NCBI RefSeq assembly: GCF_014203755.1
Contig: NZ_JACHJS010000001.1
Span: forward strand, 372,001 to 436,000
Direction of reading: 5' to 3'
Origin: Saccharothrix violaceirubra
GTDB taxonomy: Bacteria > Actinomycetota > Actinomycetes > Mycobacteriales > Pseudonocardiaceae
Length of the DNA stretch: 64,000 nt
Part shown: positions 26,897 to 36,838 of the stretch, in pieces
Numbering within the stretch: the stretch's first letter is position 1
How the letters are laid out: the number at the start of each line of letters is the position of its first letter
The notes under the pieces: model-generated
What the model was told of the DNA's origin: nothing
The model's input: only the letters and a program-made list of their open reading frames with translations
The model's database searches: none
Made by a program: the position numbers and the translations under genes

Positions 26897-26921
26897 TCAC
26901 CGCGCGCCTTAGCGTAATCGC

Positions 26922-27935
26922 GTGGCGGAGTCGAAGCCCGAGTCGAAGATCGACAGGTTGCGTCGGGAACGGCCGTGGCTCGACCACCTGGTCCGCGCGG
27001 CGCAGCGGTTCAGCGAGCGCTACGGCACGCACTACGCGGCGGCCGTGACGTACTTCAGCGTCCTGTCGCTCGTGCCCATGCTCATGATCGCGTTCGCCGT
27101 CGCCGGCATCGTGCTGTCCAACCAGCCCGGCCTGCTCCGGGAACTCCAGTCGAGCATCACCGAGGCGGTGCCCGGCGCGCTCGGCGACACGATCAACGAC
27201 ATCGTCGGCGAGGCCATCGAGTCCAAGGGCACGGTCGGCGTCTTCGGCCTGCTCGGCGCCGCCTACTCGGGCCTGGGCTGGATGAGCAACCTGCGGGACG
27301 CGCTCACCGCGCAGTGGGGGCACGCCAAGGAGGACCTGCCGCTGCTGAAGACGGCGCTGAAGGACTTCGTCGCGCTGCTCAGCCTGGCCCTGGCCCTGGT
27401 CGTCTCGTTCGGGCTCACGGCCGCCGGCACGGGGTTCGCCGAGCTGGTCCTGGAGAAGGTCGGTCTGACCGGCGTCGGCTGGGCCGAGGCCGGGCTGAAG
27501 GCCGGCTCGATCGTGCTGTCCCTGTTGGCGAACTGGCTGGTGTTCGTCTGGGTGCTGGCCAAGCTGCCGCGCCGCCCGGTCGGTTGGCGGTCGGCGGTGA
27601 AGGGCGCGTTGGCCGCGTCGTTCGGGTTCGAACTGCTCAAGCAGGCGGGCACGATCTACCTGACGATCGTCACGTCGTCGCCCGCCGGTGCCGCGTTCGG
27701 CCCGGTCATCGGCGTCCTGGTGTTCGCCAACCTCGTGGCCCAGTACCTGCTGTTCATCACGGCGTGGACGGCGACGGCCCGGGAGAACCTGCTCCGCGAC
27801 CCGCCCAAGCCGCCACCGCCCGCCGTGATCCGGCCGGTCGTCGAGGTCCGGTCGAAGCCGAACGCGCGCACTGCCGCCGGGCTGGTCGGCGTCGGCTTCG
27901 TGCTCGGCGCGTTGCTGCTGCGCCGCCGGAAGTGA
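26922..27935 (+). CDS. YihY/BrkB family inner membrane protein
   Basis: A 337-residue membrane protein with six predicted helices and the family sequence GTHYAAAVTYFSVLSLVPML near residue 35. It matches the YihY/BrkB (YhjD-like) family, whose molecular function is unsettled. A Pro-rich stretch (RDPPKPPPPA) precedes the last helix, and the protein ends in RRRK. TAGCGT ends 6 bases before the GTG start, suggesting a leaderless mRNA. Confidence 0.85.
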   Translation: MAESKPESKIDRLRRERPWLDHLVRAAQRFSERYGTHYAAAVTYFSVLSLVPMLMIAFAVAGIVLSNQPGLLRELQSSITEAVPGALGDTINDIVGEAIESKGTVGVFGLLGAAYSGLGWMSNLRDALTAQWGHAKEDLPLLKTALKDFVALLSLALALVVSFGLTAAGTGFAELVLEKVGLTGVGWAEAGLKAGSIVLSLLANWLVFVWVLAKLPRRPVGWRSAVKGALAASFGFELLKQAGTIYLTIVTSSPAGAAFGPVIGVLVFANLVAQYLLFITAWTATARENLLRDPPKPPPPAVIRPVVEVRSKPNARTAAGLVGVGFVLGALLLRRRK

Positions 27936-27947
27936 CTCCGGAAGTGA

Positions 27948-28292
27948 CTACTGCCAGAACACCGCCACGCCCACGTTGACGACGACCAGACCGGCCAGTG
28001 CCGGGGTCAGCCACGAGGCGGGCTTCTTGTTCAGGTTCGTCGCGACGAGTCCGGCGATCACGACCAGGACCAGGAGCTTCACGCCGATCTTGAAGTGGTC
28101 GTAGTCCTTGTCGGTCAACGGCGCGAGCCCGACCAGCGCCACGCCGGTCAGCAGCTGGAGCGCGGCGCCGTGCAGCCAGCCCTTGTTCAGCGGGGCGTCC
28201 GCGCCCGCGCGCTTTTGGACGAAGAACATCGCGACCAGCATGCCCATGCCGAGCAGGTGCAGGAACACCAGCAACAGGCGCACGAACTCCAC
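27948..28292 (-). CDS. Small integral membrane protein (SCO4849-like position)
   Basis: A 114-residue protein with four hydrophobic helices (FVRLLLVFLHLLGMGMLVAM first) and little else. The GTG at 28292 follows GGAGG by 7 bases; the longer open frame upstream is rejected. It lies downstream of an SCO4848-like gene on the same strand and beside a D,D-carboxypeptidase, the same trio I remember from Streptomyces (SCO4847-4849), which suggests a link to the cell wall. Function unknown. Confidence 0.65.
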   Translation of the reverse strand: MEFVRLLLVFLHLLGMGMLVAMFFVQKRAGADAPLNKGWLHGAALQLLTGVALVGLAPLTDKDYDHFKIGVKLLVLVVIAGLVATNLNKKPASWLTPALAGLVVVNVGVAVFWQ

Positions 28293-28315
28293 GGCGGAAC
28301 CTCCAGTGTGGTGGG

Positions 28316-28540
28316 TTACTTGCGTAGCGCACGCAGGCCGCGTACGCCCAGCACGCCGATGACCGTGCCGAACGTCAACGAGGCGACCACGAGCGCCAGG
28401 TGCACGGTGAAGAACGCGGTCGGTCCGGCGTCCCACGAACGCGGGTCCTTCCAGATGTTGCGCAGGAAGGTCGGCCAGATCACCCACGACCACACCCCGA
28501 AGGCGACGAGGAACAGCGCCATGCCACGGGAGAGCTTCAC
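28316..28540 (-). CDS. SCO4848-like small membrane protein
   Basis: A 74-residue two-helix protein that reads VKLSRGMALFLVAFGVWSWV then IWPTFLRNIWKDPRSW, matching my memory of the SCO4848 family. It starts at the GTG at 28540. It is divergent from the carboxypeptidase gene across 61 bases and precedes the 27948-28292 membrane gene by 23 bases. Confidence 0.7.
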   Translation of the reverse strand: MKLSRGMALFLVAFGVWSWVIWPTFLRNIWKDPRSWDAGPTAFFTVHLALVVASLTFGTVIGVLGVRGLRALRK

Positions 28541-28601
28541 GGCGACCAGTATCCGACGTGGCGGGTGCGCGTCACTCGACCGGGGTGGATAGCCTGGGGT
28601 C

Positions 28602-29894
28602 GTGCGTTCCTCCGCGTCCCGCCGGCCCCTGGCCGCCCTGGTGTCGGCCGCCTGCGCGCTGATGGCGTCCATCGTGTTGGTGGCGCCGCCGGCGGGCGCC
28701 CAGCCCTCGTGCGAGAACAAGGTGTCGCCGCCGCCCGCGGTGGACACGTCGGAGCAGGTCCCGCCCGGTCAGTCGCCGCCGCGCGCGCTGCCCGTGCCGG
28801 AGAACCCGGTCGGCGGCGAGCGGATGGGCGAGTGCGGCCTCGTGCTGCCCGCGAACGCCCCGAAGCTGCCGGACAACATCAGCGCGAAGAGCTGGCTGGT
28901 GGCGGACATGGACAGTGGTGCCGTGCTGGCCACGTTCGACCCGCACGGCCGGCAGCGGCCCGCGTCGGTGATCAAGGTGCTGCTGGCGACCGTGGTGGCC
29001 AAGGAGCTGCCGATGGACGCCACCGTGACGGCGACCGCCGAGGACCTGGCGCAGGAGTGCACGTGCGTCGGCCTGCGCGAAGGCGGCGAGTACACCGTCG
29101 AGCAGCTGCTGAACGCGCTGGTCATGGCGTCGGGCAACGACGTGGCGCACCTGCTGGCCCGGCGGCTGGGCGGCCTGCCCAGCGCCATCCGCAAGATGAA
29201 CGCGATGGCCGCCGAGCTGGGCGCGCTGGACACGCGGGCCATCACGCCGTCCGGTTTGGACGCTCCGGGGACGAGCACGTCCGCCTACGACGTGGCGTTG
29301 ATCTTCCGCAAGGCGATGGAGTACCCGGACTTCCGCAAGGCCGTGCTGACCGAGCGGATCGACTTCCCGGCCGCGAACGGCAACGGGACCGCGGTCGTGG
29401 TGAACGACAACCGGCTGCTCGGCGCGTACGCGGGTGCGTTGGGCGGCAAGTCCGGGTTCACCGACGACGCGCAGCACACGTACGTGGGCGGGGCCGAGCG
29501 CAACGGGCGGCGGCTCGTGGTCGTGTTGCTGCGCGGGCAGCAGCAGCCCGTGCGGATGACCGACCAGGCGGCCAAGCTGCTGGACTACGGCTTCGCGATG
29601 CCGCAGGCGGCGGTGGACGAGCCGGTCGGCAAGCTGGTGAAGGGCGCGCCGCAGGCGGAGAAGAAGACCACGACCGTGAAGCCGACGGAGGCGGGGACGC
29701 CGGAGGGCGGGTCGACGCAGGCGCCGGTCGTGGACAACAGCGCCATGCACAAGGCTTTCGGCACCGTGGGTGGTCCGGTGACCGCGGTGGCCGGGTTGGG
29801 GTTGGTGCTCGCGTTCGTCATGTTCCTGCGGAACAAGCGAGCGAAGGCGGCACGGGCGGCTCGCGCGCGTGCGCAGGCCCAGCAGCAGTCCTGA
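28602..29894 (+). CDS. D-alanyl-D-alanine carboxypeptidase (low-molecular-mass PBP)
   Basis: A 430-residue secreted, membrane-tethered penicillin-binding protein that trims the terminal D-Ala of peptidoglycan stem peptides. A signal peptide covers ~1-33, a Pro-rich region follows, then SVIK (122-125) with catalytic Ser, SGN (177-179) and a GGKSGFT box in place of KTG. A membrane helix near residues 390-415 and a basic tail anchor the C-terminus. A Thr/Lys/Pro-rich linker lies before it. TAGCCT ends 6 bases before the GTG start, suggesting a leaderless mRNA. It is convergent with the HEPN/ATPase operon, 16 bases apart. Confidence 0.9.
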   Translation: MRSSASRRPLAALVSAACALMASIVLVAPPAGAQPSCENKVSPPPAVDTSEQVPPGQSPPRALPVPENPVGGERMGECGLVLPANAPKLPDNISAKSWLVADMDSGAVLATFDPHGRQRPASVIKVLLATVVAKELPMDATVTATAEDLAQECTCVGLREGGEYTVEQLLNALVMASGNDVAHLLARRLGGLPSAIRKMNAMAAELGALDTRAITPSGLDAPGTSTSAYDVALIFRKAMEYPDFRKAVLTERIDFPAANGNGTAVVVNDNRLLGAYAGALGGKSGFTDDAQHTYVGGAERNGRRLVVVLLRGQQQPVRMTDQAAKLLDYGFAMPQAAVDEPVGKLVKGAPQAEKKTTTVKPTEAGTPEGGSTQAPVVDNSAMHKAFGTVGGPVTAVAGLGLVLAFVMFLRNKRAKAARAARARAQAQQQS

Positions 29895-29910
29895 GTAGAG
29901 CCGTCGTCGA

Positions 29911-31368
29911 CTACTGGCGCACCCGGGGCACGCCACCCTTGCGTCCGAGGTCGAACGCGATCCGGTACACGTCCGGCAGGTCGAGTTTTCCGTTGGCGCG
30001 TCGACTCATCACACCCAGTTCGACGAGTTCCCCGATGAGCTTCGGGTAATCGGTCGTGAGTGGACCGGTCGGTGCGGGAGCGCCGCCGTCGGCGGACGGG
30101 GTGGCTTCGGAGAGTCTGATCAGTTCGCCCTTGAGATCACGTTCCTCCCAACGCTGGATCACGTCCTGCGTCTCGATGGGAACCTGGAGTCCGCCGAGCG
30201 GGACGATCGCGGTGCTGACCCACGGAATGTCTTCGCGTACCTCCACGACCCGGATTCCCGACGCGGTCTGCACCCCCTGTCGGATGCCGTCCCAATGCAG
30301 CGCGTACTCGTGACCGAAAAACCTTTCGCCGGTCACGTCGGTCGCTTTGCGCAGGGCACTCAGGAAGCTGCGCGGGCTGACCTGGCCCAAGCCGTCGGTC
30401 AAGTGGTTGGGCAGCCAGGTGTAGACGATGCCCTTGCGGTGGTCCCTGCCCATGTAGGGCCCGGCCATCCGTTCGAATACCTTCCGCTGCTGCTCGTGAT
30501 CGCTCGTCAGCCAGTGCGGCGGTGCCTTGCGGAATTCGGTGGAATTCCACCCGCCGGTCTCGGCGATGAAGTCGTCGGACAACGCGTGGTCCGCGTTTCC
30601 CATCTGGTGGAAGAGCAGGCCGTAGAGGCTCGGTGGTGACCAGGTGAGGTCGGCGGCATTCGCGGTCAGCTTGGACGCGTCCGGGAAGGTGAGGCGGATG
30701 CCGTCGAACATGTCGTGGCGGATGAACACCTTGGCCCGCAGGTTCCGGGTCCGGGTACGCAGGTCCAATGCGACGCGCAGGATGCCTTCGACCAGCCGGT
30801 CGGTGATATCGCGGCGGCTGTGCAGTCGGTCGAGCGCGTCGAACAGGAAGAGCGGTGTGGTACCGGTCGAGGCGGCCTCCTGGTCGGCATGGGCCAACGC
30901 CCGTTCGGCTGCCTCGGGGTGGGCGAGCAGCCACCGCACCCGGTCCGCCCAGTTGTCGATCGCGTTGATGTCCGGCGCTCCCACGGCGTGCAGCACGACG
31001 GTCAGCCAGATGTCAGCCGCGTCGGCGAACTCGGTCGTCAGCGCGTCGAGCGTCCGTTGGCTCGGGTAGCGGTCGGGCAGCAGTGCCGTGCCGTAGCCTG
31101 GTAGTGCGCGGATCGTGGTCAGCCTCGGCAGGCGGTACTCCGCGGCTGCGAGCCGACGGAGCTCCTCATCCTGGAGCGATTTGAACCATACCGTCTTGCC
31201 GACGCCTCTCCCGCCTTTGACCACGGTCGCGTCCGGGTCGAGCGCGCGACGGTGGCTGTCGGGTGTGAAAAGGGTGCGCACGTGCGGCTCGAACGTGTCG
31301 GCGTCGAAGGCGGACGGCAGGGTGGCCGACAGGAGTTCGCGGTACTGGTGGGGGTCCAGCGGCATCAT
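29911..31368 (-). CDS. P-loop ATPase of the HEPN/KGGVGR triad
   Basis: A 485-residue AAA/STAND-like ATPase. Walker A is GGRGVGKT (52-59) and a Walker B-like LFLFDALDRL lies near residue 178, in the hhhhDxLDR style of KAP/STAND NTPases. A long helical middle region follows. The C-terminal ~50 residues (LIGELVELGVMSRR then LDLPDVYRIAF) resemble a small winged helix. Its ATG overlaps the stop of the KGGVGR gene by 4 bases, so it is translated together with it. No nuclease or membrane segment is seen. It may act as a sensor or energy module for the other two proteins. Confidence 0.75.
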   Translation of the reverse strand: MMPLDPHQYRELLSATLPSAFDADTFEPHVRTLFTPDSHRRALDPDATVVKGGRGVGKTVWFKSLQDEELRRLAAAEYRLPRLTTIRALPGYGTALLPDRYPSQRTLDALTTEFADAADIWLTVVLHAVGAPDINAIDNWADRVRWLLAHPEAAERALAHADQEAASTGTTPLFLFDALDRLHSRRDITDRLVEGILRVALDLRTRTRNLRAKVFIRHDMFDGIRLTFPDASKLTANAADLTWSPPSLYGLLFHQMGNADHALSDDFIAETGGWNSTEFRKAPPHWLTSDHEQQRKVFERMAGPYMGRDHRKGIVYTWLPNHLTDGLGQVSPRSFLSALRKATDVTGERFFGHEYALHWDGIRQGVQTASGIRVVEVREDIPWVSTAIVPLGGLQVPIETQDVIQRWEERDLKGELIRLSEATPSADGGAPAPTGPLTTDYPKLIGELVELGVMSRRANGKLDLPDVYRIAFDLGRKGGVPRVRQ

Positions 31369-32663
31369 CGGCTCCCGACGAGCAGTGTCGCGGCTTCTTC
31401 GAGGAAAGGCCGGTAGGCGGCGGCGATCAACGGCTGGGTGTGCCAGCCGTCCCGACGTACGGGGTCGAAGCTGATCAGGTCCGAATTGAACAGGATCGGC
31501 AGCGGGGAATGTGGAGCCGTCCGGTCGTCGGACGCGAAGTTGAAAGCTTCGAAATCATCAGGGTGTGCGTCGTCGTAGAGTGTCTCCGCGAAACATTGCT
31601 GTGCATGGTCGCGGAAGAGATCGAGGTAGTTCGACGCATTATTGGGTGGAACCATCGATGCGACCATGCGCAAGCGCCTGCGGATGTGGTCGAGCGCCTC
31701 TGGTGGGAGATGTCTCTGCCACTGCTTGAAGAGGATTCCGTAGCCGTTCCAGGTCTGCGGGTTGTCGGCCGCGAAAAGCAGGCTTGTATCGCTCAGCTGC
31801 GTGATCGCGGCGGCCGCGATGTCGTGGATTCCGGCCCGGCTGTCGAGCAGTACCACGCTGGGGCGGCGGCTTTGCTTCGTGACCTGTTCCTCGCACGCGA
31901 CGATTGCGGCTTCCAAACGGTCTCCGAAGCGGCGTGGTGTCCCGTCGTCCGTCGGAGGGAGATCGGTGTACACCCGGTTGAGCTTTCCCAGGTAGTCGTC
32001 GTCCGGTGACACCCGTCCGGCCGCCGGGGCGATCCACACCTCGCCGTTGCCGTGATTGCCCAGCAGGGTGCTCCGGGAAACCAGGTCGAGATCGGCTTCG
32101 TTGTCGACCGCCGCCTCGACGAGATGGTCGATCACGCCGTGTTCGGGCAGGCCGTCCTCGTTCTGGAGGAGTGCGCCGACGCCAGGTGATTCCAGGTCCA
32201 GATCCACCACCAGGACGCACTCGCCGAGGTTCGCGAGGTGGTCGGCGAGCATGGCGGTCGCGGTGGAGCGACCCACACCGCCCTTGAACCCGTAGAGCGT
32301 CGTTCGGTTGCGTCCGGGAGTGTCGGTATGCGGTCGTGACCAGTCGGCGCCGACGAGGCTGCGATCCAGGGTCGCGAGTCGGCCGACTCCGTCGGACCGC
32401 TCCGCGCGGACGTGGAGGTCGGGCGAATCGAGTACCACGCCAGGTTCGAAAAGATCCGCCATGTACAGGACGGGATTCGGAGACGAAAAAGCGCCTACTC
32501 GTCCGGTGAAGGCAGCCGGCAGGTCTTCGTCCGGTTCACCGCCCACGATCAGGGACAGCCGTCCGACGACATCGCGAACCAGAATGACGTCCCGGTCGGC
32601 ACGCCTGACCTCGTCGGCGAATTCGTACGCGACAGACCAAGCCTCGCTGAACCGGACAGTCAT
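31365..32663 (-). CDS. KGGVGR-motif MinD/ParA-like ATPase
   Basis: A 432-residue protein with a ~120-residue unassigned N-terminal domain followed by a deviant Walker ATPase. GFKGGVGRSTA has the signature Lys127, while the usual P-loop Lys is Arg132; VLVVDLDLESPG is the A' motif and SVVLLDSRAGIHD the Walker B-like strand. Matching proteins are, as far as I recall, called KGGVGR-motif variant AAA ATPases. It is too large and in the wrong context for chromosome partitioning (no ParB or parS). The start overlaps the HEPN gene stop and the stop overlaps the P-loop ATPase start, each by 4 bases. Confidence 0.78.
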   Translation of the reverse strand: MTVRFSEAWSVAYEFADEVRRADRDVILVRDVVGRLSLIVGGEPDEDLPAAFTGRVGAFSSPNPVLYMADLFEPGVVLDSPDLHVRAERSDGVGRLATLDRSLVGADWSRPHTDTPGRNRTTLYGFKGGVGRSTATAMLADHLANLGECVLVVDLDLESPGVGALLQNEDGLPEHGVIDHLVEAAVDNEADLDLVSRSTLLGNHGNGEVWIAPAAGRVSPDDDYLGKLNRVYTDLPPTDDGTPRRFGDRLEAAIVACEEQVTKQSRRPSVVLLDSRAGIHDIAAAAITQLSDTSLLFAADNPQTWNGYGILFKQWQRHLPPEALDHIRRRLRMVASMVPPNNASNYLDLFRDHAQQCFAETLYDDAHPDDFEAFNFASDDRTAPHSPLPILFNSDLISFDPVRRDGWHTQPLIAAAYRPFLEEAATLLVGSR

Positions 32664-33109
32664 GACAGCACTCCATCAATCTTGGCTCGCTCGTAGAGCG
32701 CGATGATATTTCGAGCGGCGGCCAGGTGTTCGGCCGACCGCTGGTCGCTTATGTGCGTACCGTCGCTGTACCGCTCGGCGACGTCCCAACTTGCGAATGG
32801 ATTGGGCGCTGAGATGAGTTCGGCGAACTGTGCCGCGTTCCTGCCCGTGGCCACTGCCGAGAGTTGGCTCCACAGGCCGGGAAGGTGTCCGGCTTCTTTC
32901 TTGCCGGACATCTGTGGGTGCTCCAGCAGGCCGCGCTGATTCGGTGTCGCGCCGAGGAATTCGTGTAGGATTCCTTTGAGTGCGCACTCTGCGGCGATTC
33001 CGGCGAAGTGGTCGGCGTTGGCATGTCGACCGGCGGTGTCGAGCATTGTCGCGTCGGCGTGGTGCCGCTTCGCGGCTGTCCCGAATGCTGTCCACGATCC
33101 ACCTGGCAC
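32660..33109 (-). CDS. HEPN-like protein, first gene of the triad
   Basis: A 149-residue helical protein. HADHFAGIAAEC-like sequence (residues ~32-42, AAECALKGILHEF) is the first helix pair pattern of HEPN-superfamily proteins, and ERYSDGTHI gives an RX5H that could serve as the RNase motif, though this is uncertain. The GTG start is supported by TACGCT exactly 6 bases upstream, as in other apparently leaderless genes of this window. Upstream codons read like protein but contain no start. The operon order HEPN, KGGVGR ATPase, P-loop ATPase with 4-base overlaps points to one functional complex. Confidence 0.65.
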   Translation of the reverse strand: MPGGSWTAFGTAAKRHHADATMLDTAGRHANADHFAGIAAECALKGILHEFLGATPNQRGLLEHPQMSGKKEAGHLPGLWSQLSAVATGRNAAQFAELISAPNPFASWDVAERYSDGTHISDQRSAEHLAAARNIIALYERAKIDGVLS

Positions 33110-33169
33110 CGCGACAGCGTACTTCAGTTTGTAGCCGTCGGTAGGCAGACGGTAGGCGGGTCCGAACGC

Positions 33170-33214
33170 CGAACGGGGTGCGCGCCGACCCGTGATCGGC
33201 GCGCACCCCGTTCG
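33170..33214. terminator. Hairpin between HEPN operon and sdhB
   Basis: A 19-bp perfect stem (33170-33188 with 33196-33214) around a 7-base loop, 13 bases downstream of the sdhB stop (sdhB reads leftward). It probably ends sdhCDAB transcription before the HEPN promoter. Confidence 0.8.
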
Positions 33215-33227
33215 GGCAAGTCGGTTG

Positions 33228-34009
33228 TCAGACGCGCTTGAAGAGCAGGGCGCGCTTGACTTCCTGGATGGCCTTCGTGACCTGGATGCCGCGGGGGCAC
33301 GCGTCGGTGCAGTTGAAGGTCGTCCGGCAACGCCAGACGCCGTCCACGTCGTTCAGGATGTCCAGCCGCTCCTCGGCGCCCTCGTCGCGGCTGTCGAAGA
33401 TGAAGCGGTGGGCGTTGACGATCGCGGCCGGGCCGAAGTAGCTGCCCTCGGTCCAGTACACGGGGCACGAGGTCGTGCAGCACGCGCACAGGATGCACTT
33501 CGTCGTGTCGTCGAAGCGCTCGCGGTCGGCGACCGACTGGACCCGCTCACGGGTCGGCTCGTTGCCGTAGGTGATCAGGTACGGCTTGACCGCGCGGAAC
33601 GCCTCGAAGAACGGCTCCATGTTCACCAGCAGGTCCTTGTTGACCGGCAGGCCCTTGATGGGCTCGATGGTGATCGTGGTGGGCTTGCCGTTCGCGGCCA
33701 GCAGGTCCTTGAGCAGCACCTTGCACGCCAGGCGGTTGACGCCGTTGATGCGCATCGCGTCCGAGCCGCAGATGCCGTGCGCGCACGACCGGCGGAACGT
33801 CAGCGTGCCGTCGAGGTACCACTTCACGTAGTGCAGCAGGTTCAGCACGCGGTCCGAGGCCAGCGCGGGGATCTCGAACGAGTCCCAGCGGGGCTCGTCG
33901 TCGAACTCCGGGTTGAACCGGCGGATCTTCAGCGTGACGGTGATCGCGCCGTCCGGCACCGGAGGCTGGGAGCCGCGCGAACCGGCGGGTGCTTCAGCGG
34001 TAGCGGTCA

Positions 34010-34010
<1 letters not shown>
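33228..34010 (-). CDS. sdhB: Succinate dehydrogenase iron-sulfur subunit
   Basis: A 260-residue subunit carrying three iron-sulfur clusters that pass electrons from FAD to the membrane subunits. Cys motifs: CAHGICGSDAM (2Fe-2S), CILCACCTTSCPVYW (4Fe-4S) and CTDACPRGI (3Fe-4S). It starts at an ATG sharing one base with the sdhA stop, so it is coupled. It is the last gene of sdhCDAB and is followed by a strong hairpin. Gene order and length match the mycobacterial/actinobacterial type 1 operon. Confidence 0.95.
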
Positions 34011-35761
<1,751 letters not shown>

Positions 35762-35783
35762 GTCGAAGGCTCCCCGCGGCGGG

Positions 35784-36191
35784 TCAGGAGGTGATGTCCG
35801 GGTCGAAGGTGAAGATCACGTACGAGCCGAGGGCGATGATCAGCACCATCGACACGTAGAGCAGCACCTTGAGCCAGAACCGGGTGGCGTCCTTGCGGGC
35901 GTAGTCGTTGATGACCGTGCGCAGCCCGTTGCCGCCGTGGATCTGGGCCAGCCACAGCATGGACAGGTCCCAGAACTGCCAGAACGGCGAGGCCCAGCGG
36001 CCGGCGACGAAACCGAAGTTGATGCGGTGCACGCCGCCGTCGAGGATGTTCATGATGAACAGGTGGCCGAGCACCAGCACGAGCAGCGCCACGCCGGAGA
36101 TCCGCATGAACAGCCAGCTGTAGAGCTCCAGGTTGGAGCGGCGGGCGGCCGGGCGGCGGGGGGACCGGGGCTTGTCGAGGGTCAGGCTCAT
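35784..36191 (-). CDS. sdhD: Succinate dehydrogenase membrane anchor subunit
   Basis: A 135-residue protein with three membrane helices that anchors SdhAB and helps bind quinone and heme. LFMRISGVALLVLVLGHLF carries a candidate heme-binding His, and LAQIHGGNGLR holds another conserved His. The N-terminus is Pro/Arg-rich (KPRSPRRPAARRS). It lies 22 bases before sdhA and 2 bases after sdhC, so it is part of the operon. Confidence 0.9.
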   Translation of the reverse strand: MSLTLDKPRSPRRPAARRSNLELYSWLFMRISGVALLVLVLGHLFIMNILDGGVHRINFGFVAGRWASPFWQFWDLSMLWLAQIHGGNGLRTVINDYARKDATRFWLKVLLYVSMVLIIALGSYVIFTFDPDITS

Positions 36192-36193
36192 CG

Positions 36194-36616
36194 TCAGCTA
36201 CCCCCGAACAGGTCGGTCACGGTGCGCACCATCATGAAGTACGTGCCCGGGATCATGACCGCGACCCAGATCGCGAGGATCACCCAGAGCATCGGACGCT
36301 GGTACTTCGGGCCCTTCGACCAGAAGTCGACGAGCATCACGCGGATGCCGTTGAGCGCGTGGTAGAGCACGGCGCCGACGAGGCCGACCTCGAACAGGTT
36401 GACGACCGGGTTCTTGTAGGTCTCGATGACCTTGTCGTACGCGTCCGGGCTGACCCGCACGAGCGCGGTGTCCAGGACGTGTGCGAACAGGAAGAAGAAC
36501 GTCAACACACCGGTGATGCGGTGGGCGACCCAGGACCACATGCCCAGGTCGCCGCGGTAGAGCGTTCCGCCTCCTCGGGAGGTGCCCGCCCGCTCAGTAG
36601 CGGTGGTGCCGGCCAT
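36194..36616 (-). CDS. sdhC: Succinate dehydrogenase cytochrome b556 subunit
   Basis: A 140-residue membrane subunit with three helices. SWVAHRITGVLTFFFLFAHV contains the SdhC family S-x-x-H-R-x-T-G motif and a following heme-ligand His. The ATG at 36616 has GGAGG ~10 bases upstream; the TTG two codons earlier is not needed. It is the first gene of sdhCDAB. In mycobacteria, as I recall, sdhC is divergent from cdd; here the giant-gene locus and nucleoside importer lie between them. Confidence 0.92.
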   Translation of the reverse strand: MAGTTATERAGTSRGGGTLYRGDLGMWSWVAHRITGVLTFFFLFAHVLDTALVRVSPDAYDKVIETYKNPVVNLFEVGLVGAVLYHALNGIRVMLVDFWSKGPKYQRPMLWVILAIWVAVMIPGTYFMMVRTVTDLFGGS

Positions 36617-36838
36617 GCGCAACGGCCTCCAGCGTCAGTGGTGGACTGGTACCCGCGTCTGCGCGGGACCTTGACCCCCGGATGCTAGACCCGCCCGCCG
36701 TGGCCGACCCAATGGCCGGGACCCGTCTGTGAGCGACGAGACAGGGCGTGCCACCTTGACCGTTCCACATCGGGTGACGGTCCGCGACGTGGGTCACTCG
36801 GGCGAGTGGCCCACGCCGTCCCGGCCGGATCGTCGGCG
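36617..36838. promoter_or_regulatory. sdhCDAB promoter region and giant-gene end
   Basis: 222 bases between the stop of the giant gene and sdhC, both on the minus strand. GTGGGTCACTCG (36789-36800) and CGAGTGGCCCAC (36803-36814) form a near-perfect inverted repeat, either a terminator for the giant gene or a regulator site for sdh. The sdh promoter should lie to its left, and no clear -35/-10 pair stands out. Confidence 0.5.

Noticed and set aside
31365..32663. Plasmid or chromosome partition ParA
   Set aside because: The signature is KGGVGR rather than KGGVGK, a large unrelated N-terminal domain is present, and neither ParB nor a parS-like repeat is nearby.
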